From positions 1-8,230 of the forward strand of contig JAQULD010000073.1 in the NCBI GenBank assembly GCA_028719045.1: 8,230 bases of DNA, given 5' to 3'. Position 1 is the first letter of the stretch. Every line of letters begins with the position of its first letter. Below are positions 3,537 through 8,230 of this stretch, piece after piece. Source of the stretch: Candidatus Omnitrophota bacterium (GTDB lineage: Bacteria; Omnitrophota; Koll11; Gygaellales; Profunditerraquicolaceae). A program made the translations under genes and the position numbers. A model generated the notes under the pieces. The model did no database searches, had not been told where the DNA came from, and saw nothing but the letters and a program-made list of their open reading frames with translations.

Positions 3537-6281
3537 TCATTTTTTCTTGGCGGTTTTTTCTTTCAACACCGCCTGCGCAGCCGCGAGTTTAGCGATAGGA
3601 ACGCGGAAAGGCGAACAGCTCACATAATTCATCCCGACGCGATGGCAAAATTCCACCGAACGCGGGTCTCCGCCGTGCTCTCCGCAGATGCCGACTTCCA
3701 GGCCCTTGCGTGTGGACCTGCCGCGCGCGATACCTAACTTTATTATTTCTCCGATGCCTTCCTGGTCAATGGTCTGGAACGGGTCATCGGGCAATATGCC
3801 TTTCTTAAGATATTCCGGCAGGAAACCTCCGATGTCATCGCGGGAGAAACCGAAACCCATCTGGGTCATGTCATTGGTGCCGTAGGAGAAAAATTCCGCG
3901 ACCTCCGCGAGTTTATCCGCGACAAACGCCGCTCTCGGGATTTCGATCATGGTGCCGAACATATGCTTGATCTTCTTAAGATTGTATTTTGCCAGGACTT
4001 CCTGGTAAACTTTCTTGGCGATCGCCAGCTGGTCGTTTAATTCTTTGACATCGCAGACAACCGGGATCATGATCTCAGGATAAGGTTTTTTGCCTTCCTT
4101 TATCAATTCCGCAGCAGCGTCGAGTATGGCCCTTATCTGCATTTCGCTTACTTCCGGGTATGTGACGCCTAAACGCACGCCGCGATGGCCCATCATCGGG
4201 TTTGATTCATGCAGGCCGTCGGCGCGTTTGGATAATTCCTCCATCGATATATTCAGGTCCTTGGCAAGCTGTTCGAGTTTTGCCTGCTCGCGCGGCACGA
4301 ATTCATGCAGCGGAGGGTCAAGCAAACGGACAACCACAGGAAATCCGTCCATTGCCTCAAGGGTGCCTTTAATGTCTTTTTTGACATAGGGGAAAAGTTC
4401 CTCAAGCGCCTTTTTCCTCTCAGCTTCCGTTTTTGAGATGATCATTTTGCGCAGGATGAATAACGGCTCATCTGACCCTTTGCCGTAGAACATATGCTCG
4501 GTCCTGAACAATCCGATGCCTTCGGCCCCGAACTGCCTTGCTTTGGCCGCGTCAGCGGGAGTTTCGGCGTTGGTGCGGATACCCAGCCTCTTCACCGAAT
4601 CGCAGATCTTTAAGAAATCCATAAGCATCGAATTTTCTTCGGTCGCGTCCATCATCGGCAGTTTACCTTCGTAGACATTGCCCTTGGTGCCGTTTAAGGT
4701 GATCCAATCGCCCTCTTTCAGGGTCTTTCCGTCAATGAGCAATTCTTTTTTGCCGCTTTCCACGTGTATCGCGCTGCAGCCGACGATACAGCATTTGCCC
4801 CAGCCGCGCGCCACAAGGGCCGCGTGCGAAGTCATGCCGCCGCGGGCGGTAAGAATAGCCTGCGCCGCGCGCATACCTTCAACGTCCTCGGGATTTGTCT
4901 CTTCGCGCACCAGGATAACTTTTTTACCCTGCTTTGCCCACTCCACCGCGTCGTTGGCGGTAAATACGATCTGGCCGCACGCCCCTCCCGGGCCAGCCGG
5001 CAAACCTTTCGCCATGGACTTGTGGGTCAGTTCTATTTTAGGGTCGATTATAGGATGCAATAACTCATCCAGCTGCGCCGGGGTTACGCGCATAACCGCT
5101 AATTCTTTGGTGATAACTTTTTCTTTCACCATGTCCATCGCCATGCGCACAGCCGCCGGGCCGTTACGCTTGCCAATACGGCACTGAAGCATGAACAGGC
5201 GCCCTTTTTCAATGGTGAATTCGATATCCTGCATATCGTGATAATGTTTCTCAAGGCGCCTCTGTATTTCAAAGAGTTCCTTGTAGATCACAGGCATCGA
5301 TTTCTCGAGGGCCACGAGCTCTTTGTTGTGCTCTGATTTGGAATATTCGTTTATCGGCGCGGGGGTGCGGATGCCGGCAACCACGTCCTCGCCCTGGGCA
5401 TTGATAAGATATTCGCCGTAGAATTTATTCTCGCCGTTTCCGGGATTACGGGTAAAGGCGACGCCGGTCGCGGAATCATTGCCCATATTGCCGAACACCA
5501 TGGTCTGCACAGTTACCGCCGTGCCCCATTCATCGGGAATGCCTTCTATCCTTCTGTAGCTTATCGCGCGCTTGCCGTTCCATGAAGCGAATACCGCTCC
5601 GATGCCGCCCCAGAGCTGTTCTTTCGGATCATCGGGAAATTCTTTTTTCAGGACTTCTTTGATCTTGGCCTTGAATGAAGTGCATAAATTTTTCAGGTCA
5701 TCGGCTGTCAGGTCCGTATCGCCTTTAACGCCTTTTTCCTGTTTCATGGCGGCCATTATTTTTTCCAGCTGCTTACGGATGCCTTCGTCTTCTTTCGGCT
5801 CGATACCGGCGGCCTTTTCCATGACCACGTCGGAATACATCATGATCAGCCTTCTATAAGCGTCGTAAACGAAACGGCTGTTGCCGCCGCTCTGTTTGAT
5901 CAAACCCGGAATAGTCTTCTCGTTTAATCCAACGTTAAGGACAGTTTCCATCATCCCGGGCATGGATTTACGCGCCCCTGAACGCACGGAAACCAAAAGC
6001 GGATTTTCGGCGTCTCCGAATTTCCTGCCCATAAGGGTTTCCACTCTCTTAAGCGCCATATCCACGCCTTCTTTAAGTCCCGCGGGATATTTCTTTTTGT
6101 TCTGGTAATAATATGTGCAAACTTCTGTGGTGATGGTAAAGCCCGGAGGCACAGGAAGTTTCAAGTCCTTGTTGCCTGCCATTTCAGCCAGGTTTGCCCC
6201 TTTGCCACCCAGAAGATTTTTCATACTCTCGTTGCCGTCGGCTTTTCCCCCGCCGAAGGAATAAACGTATTTCTTTGCCAT
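3537..6281 (-). CDS. ppdK: Pyruvate, phosphate dikinase
   Basis: This cytoplasmic enzyme interconverts pyruvate + ATP + Pi and PEP + AMP + PPi. In anaerobes it often works toward pyruvate and ATP. At 914 residues it has the full bacterial length. The N-terminal ATP-grasp domain begins KYVYSFGGGKADGNESMKNL and includes LLGGKGANLAEM (23-34) and the nucleotide-site segment EFTIEKGRLFMLQCR (354-368), where relatives usually have QTR. The central swivelling domain carries GGMTSHAALVARGWGKC (481-497), with phospho-acceptor His486 and Thr484, the residue phosphorylated by the regulatory protein PDRP in plants and some bacteria. The C-terminal PEP/pyruvate barrel has GTNDMTQMGFGFSRDD (801-816) and GICGEHGGDP (864-873) with catalytic Cys866. 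All key residues are present. It lies 46 nt after glyS and is probably co-transcribed with it and with the sigma gene. No PDRP gene is in view. Confidence 0.97.
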   Translation of the reverse strand: MAKKYVYSFGGGKADGNESMKNLLGGKGANLAEMAGNKDLKLPVPPGFTITTEVCTYYYQNKKKYPAGLKEGVDMALKRVETLMGRKFGDAENPLLVSVRSGARKSMPGMMETVLNVGLNEKTIPGLIKQSGGNSRFVYDAYRRLIMMYSDVVMEKAAGIEPKEDEGIRKQLEKIMAAMKQEKGVKGDTDLTADDLKNLCTSFKAKIKEVLKKEFPDDPKEQLWGGIGAVFASWNGKRAISYRRIEGIPDEWGTAVTVQTMVFGNMGNDSATGVAFTRNPGNGENKFYGEYLINAQGEDVVAGIRTPAPINEYSKSEHNKELVALEKSMPVIYKELFEIQRRLEKHYHDMQDIEFTIEKGRLFMLQCRIGKRNGPAAVRMAMDMVKEKVITKELAVMRVTPAQLDELLHPIIDPKIELTHKSMAKGLPAGPGGACGQIVFTANDAVEWAKQGKKVILVREETNPEDVEGMRAAQAILTARGGMTSHAALVARGWGKCCIVGCSAIHVESGKKELLIDGKTLKEGDWITLNGTKGNVYEGKLPMMDATEENSMLMDFLKICDSVKRLGIRTNAETPADAAKARQFGAEGIGLFRTEHMFYGKGSDEPLFILRKMIISKTEAERKKALEELFPYVKKDIKGTLEAMDGFPVVVRLLDPPLHEFVPREQAKLEQLAKDLNISMEELSKRADGLHESNPMMGHRGVRLGVTYPEVSEMQIRAILDAAAELIKEGKKPYPEIMIPVVCDVKELNDQLAIAKKVYQEVLAKYNLKKIKHMFGTMIEIPRAAFVADKLAEVAEFFSYGTNDMTQMGFGFSRDDIGGFLPEYLKKGILPDDPFQTIDQEGIGEIIKLGIARGRSTRKGLEVGICGEHGGDPRSVEFCHRVGMNYVSCSPFRVPIAKLAAAQAVLKEKTAKKK

Positions 6282-6327
6282 TGCTTTTAAAACCCTCGCT
6301 TTCGTTTTTGGTTATGTCCGTCAGGAC

Positions 6328-7629
6328 CTAACGCAGTTTGTTTTCCAAATACTCTTTTAATTTATCGATGCCGATGCGGTCCTGAAGCATCGTATCCCTG
6401 TCACGGACCGTGACCTGTTTGTCTTCCAAAGACAGCACATCCACGGTAACACAGTAAAGGGTGCCGACTTCATCCTGCCTGCGGTATAACTTTCCGATGG
6501 CAGCGGTATCGTCATAAACGGTGACCATTGATTTCTTAAGGTCGCCGGCTATTCTTTTAGCTAATTCCACCAACTCCGGGCGGTTCTTTAAAAGCGGCAG
6601 CACCGCCACTTTTGTCGGAGCCAGGTCCCTGTGCAGCTTTAAGACCACGCGGATGTCTTCCTTGACTTTTTCCTCGTGATAAGCGTCCAAAAGGAACGCC
6701 AGTACGCTCCGGTCAATGCCTCCGGAAGGCTCGATGATGTAGGGATAAAACTTTTCCTTGGTGCTATCGTCGAAATATTTAAAATCCTTGCCGCTTGCCT
6801 CAGCGTGCTGCCTGAGGTCGAAATCCGTGCGGTTGGCAATGCCTTCAAGTTCAGACCAGCCAAAGGGAAAATTATATTCGATATCGGTGCAGGCTTTGGC
6901 GTAATGCGCCAGTTCATCGCTTGCGTGCGGCCTTTTCCTTAAATTCTCTTCCCGCAGGCCGAGCCCTTTGTACCAGTTAAACCTTTCTTCCACCCAATAC
7001 TCGTAAGCTTTATCCGCGTCCTGGGGCTTCACGAAATATTCGATTTCCATCTGCTCGAATTCGCGGGTCCTGAAGGTGAAATTCCCCGGGGTTATTTCAT
7101 TGCGGAAAGATTTGCCCTGCTGCGCCAGGCCGAAAGGAAGCTTGGGATGCCTGGAATCGAGGATGTTCAGGAAATTCACGAACATCCCCTGCGCGGTTTC
7201 CGGGCGCAGGTAGATCTGGTTGTCATCATTCTCCACAGGGCCCTGGTGGGTTTTAAACATCAGGTTGAACTGCCGGCTTTCCGTAAGCTCACCCCCGCAT
7301 TCAGGGCATTTTGCGGCGCCTTTCAGGTCCTCCACCTTAAAACGCTTCTTGCAGGATTTACAGTCGCTTTTCAAATCAAAGAAATTCTTGGTGTGGCCTG
7401 ATGCCTCCCATACTTTCGGGTGCATAAGTATCGCGGCATCCATGCCTAAAATATCGTAGCGCTCGTAGACGTTTTTCTTCCACCAGGCGCGCTTGATATT
7501 ATTCTTCAGTTCCACGCCGAAAGGGCCGTAGTCCCAGGTATTGGACAAGCCGCCGTAAATGTCGGAAGACTGGAATATAAGCCCGCGGCGCTTGCAAAGT
7601 GCTACTATTTTATCCATTTGGTCAGCCAT
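6328..7629 (-). CDS. glyS: Glycyl-tRNA synthetase, dimeric (alpha2) class II type
   Basis: It charges tRNA-Gly using ATP, releasing AMP and PPi. The 433-residue length and architecture fit the eukaryote/archaea-like alpha2 form found in many bacteria, not the GlyQ/GlyS tetramer, so glyQS would be an equally used symbol. Visible features are the N-terminal RRGLIFQSSDIYGGLSNTWDYGP (14-36), a four-cysteine zinc-type insert (C90, C93, C108, C111), YLRPETAQGMFVNF (140-153), motif 2 FRNEITPGNFTFRTREFEQ (175-193) and motif 3 EPSGGIDRSVLAFLLDAY (300-317). The C-terminal anticodon-binding domain spans about 335-430 (LAPTKVAVLPLL; DEVGTLYCVTVD). The start ATG has only a weak AGG a few bases upstream, which may go with a very short leader. 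It lies 43 nt after panB and 46 nt before ppdK. Confidence 0.96.
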   Translation of the reverse strand: MADQMDKIVALCKRRGLIFQSSDIYGGLSNTWDYGPFGVELKNNIKRAWWKKNVYERYDILGMDAAILMHPKVWEASGHTKNFFDLKSDCKSCKKRFKVEDLKGAAKCPECGGELTESRQFNLMFKTHQGPVENDDNQIYLRPETAQGMFVNFLNILDSRHPKLPFGLAQQGKSFRNEITPGNFTFRTREFEQMEIEYFVKPQDADKAYEYWVEERFNWYKGLGLREENLRKRPHASDELAHYAKACTDIEYNFPFGWSELEGIANRTDFDLRQHAEASGKDFKYFDDSTKEKFYPYIIEPSGGIDRSVLAFLLDAYHEEKVKEDIRVVLKLHRDLAPTKVAVLPLLKNRPELVELAKRIAGDLKKSMVTVYDDTAAIGKLYRRQDEVGTLYCVTVDVLSLEDKQVTVRDRDTMLQDRIGIDKLKEYLENKLR

Positions 7630-7638
7630 AACCTAATA

Positions 7639-7667
7639 TTTGTACCTTAAATTGGCCTGCCTGTCAA
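7639..7667 (-). promoter_or_regulatory. Candidate sigma-70 promoter for glyS and downstream genes
   Basis: On the minus strand, TTGACA (7667..7662, a perfect -35 match) is followed by a 17-nt spacer and TACAAA (7644..7639, four of six matches to TATAAT). It begins just after the panB stop codon. A transcript would start about three bases before the glyS ATG, giving an almost leaderless message. The pair is suggestive but unproven. Confidence 0.4.
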
Positions 7668-7672
7668 GGAAT

Positions 7673-8230
7673 TTAACCCTCTTCCTTTAGCTTTTTCAGC
7701 TCTTCCTCTTTAATGGTAAAGCTGTGCTTCAGATCAGGGAAATCCCCCGCTAAGACTTCTTTTTTGTATTCCTCCACCGCCTTAAGTATATGCGCGGACA
7801 GGTCGGTATATTTTTTTACGAACTTCGGGGTGTAGCGCTCAAAAAGCCCGAGCAGATCATAAGTGACCAGCACCTGGCCGTCGCAATAAACCCCCGCCCC
7901 TATGCCTATAGTCGGGATCGCAATTTTTCGGGTAATAAGCTGCGCGATCTTGTCCGGCACGCATTCAAGGACGAGAGCGAAACAACCGGCCTTTTCCAGG
8001 ATTTCAGCCTGCCCGATAAGGCGTTTGGCGGTCTCGGCGTCTTTGCCCTGCACCTTAAAGCCGCCTAATTTATCCGCGGTCTGGGGAGTAAGCCCGATAT
8101 GGCCCATGACCGCTATACCTGAATTGTGAATAGCTTTGGTTACCTCGGGGCATTTATCAAACCATTCCAATTTTACCGCGTCGCATTTGGCTTCTTCTAT
8201 AAATCTGCGCGCGTTCTTTACCGAGTCATC
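7673..8230 (-). CDS. panB: 3-methyl-2-oxobutanoate hydroxymethyltransferase, C-terminal part (cut by right edge)
   Basis: The enzyme transfers a hydroxymethyl group from 5,10-methylene-THF to 2-oxoisovalerate, making ketopantoate, the first committed step of pantothenate and CoA synthesis. The frame is open to the window edge, so 185 residues are visible. PanB usually has about 260-280, so roughly 80-90 N-terminal residues, including metal-binding Asp motifs, lie outside. Visible signatures are DAVKLE (fragment residues 17-22), GIAVMGHIGLTPQT, GGFKVQGKD, VLECVP with the likely catalytic Glu (residue 89), IPTIGIGAGVYCDGQVLV and the FVKKY segment. Oddly, the usual LEGG becomes LEWF. A TTG at 8170 is not the start, because homology continues upstream of it. 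glyS follows after 43 nt. No other pan genes are in view. Confidence 0.95.
   Translation of the reverse strand, partial: DDSVKNARRFIEEAKCDAVKLEWFDKCPEVTKAIHNSGIAVMGHIGLTPQTADKLGGFKVQGKDAETAKRLIGQAEILEKAGCFALVLECVPDKIAQLITRKIAIPTIGIGAGVYCDGQVLVTYDLLGLFERYTPKFVKKYTDLSAHILKAVEEYKKEVLAGDFPDLKHSFTIKEEELKKLKEEG

Noticed and set aside
4678..5187. 169-codon plus-strand frame inside ppdK
   Set aside because: It is a shadow of the well-conserved ppdK coding sequence in the opposite frame, with no family features and no ribosome site noticed.
6316..6327. Small hairpin GTCC-TGAC-GGAC after glyS as a terminator
   Set aside because: The 4-bp stem is too short and is followed by ATAACC rather than a T-run, so glyS and ppdK are more likely co-transcribed.

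Overview
The window reads as a stretch of bacterial chromosome carrying a compact, co-directional minus-strand gene cluster. Its left end holds a small transposase gene surrounded by repeats. The lipoprotein with a lipobox implies a Gram-negative type envelope. The dimeric (alpha2) type glycyl-tRNA synthetase, a bacterial PPDK and a RAYT transposase with GGGGACAC palindromes fit an anaerobic, uncultured PVC-like lineage. Candidatus Omnitrophota is my best guess, from gene style and neighbourhood only; no rRNA or other phylogenetic marker was compared.

Layout from right to left, in the direction of minus-strand transcription: the 3' part of panB (cut by the right edge), glyS, ppdK, a sigma-70 family factor, apt, tRNA-Arg(CCU), a PHP-domain phosphoesterase and a small lipoprotein. 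Spacing is very tight. The sigma gene starts 10 nt after ppdK, apt overlaps the sigma gene by 11 nt, the tRNA sits 7 nt after apt and 10 nt before the PHP start, and the lipoprotein overlaps the PHP gene by 22 nt. The whole block could be one or a few transcripts. A promoter-like sequence lies between panB and glyS, and no convincing intrinsic terminator was found.

Left of the lipoprotein stop codon, positions 213 to 1005 hold a REP/RAYT module. It contains a plus-strand Y1 (HUH) transposase gene, an 18-19 bp palindrome with the same core on each side, and a 23-bp element present as a direct tandem pair on the left and as an inverted copy on the right. Beyond it, an AT-rich intergenic stretch leads to the first codons of a minus-strand gene that begins with a membrane segment and is cut by the left edge.

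The core genes make sense together metabolically. GlyRS and APT both release PPi, with GlyRS also releasing AMP and APT making AMP. PPDK running toward pyruvate consumes AMP and PPi to make ATP. That link is an inference. I found no convincing new defence system or similar. The most unusual items are the REP/RAYT module with its apparently short transposase, and the tRNA embedded between two protein genes, where the downstream gene has no ribosome binding site outside the tRNA.
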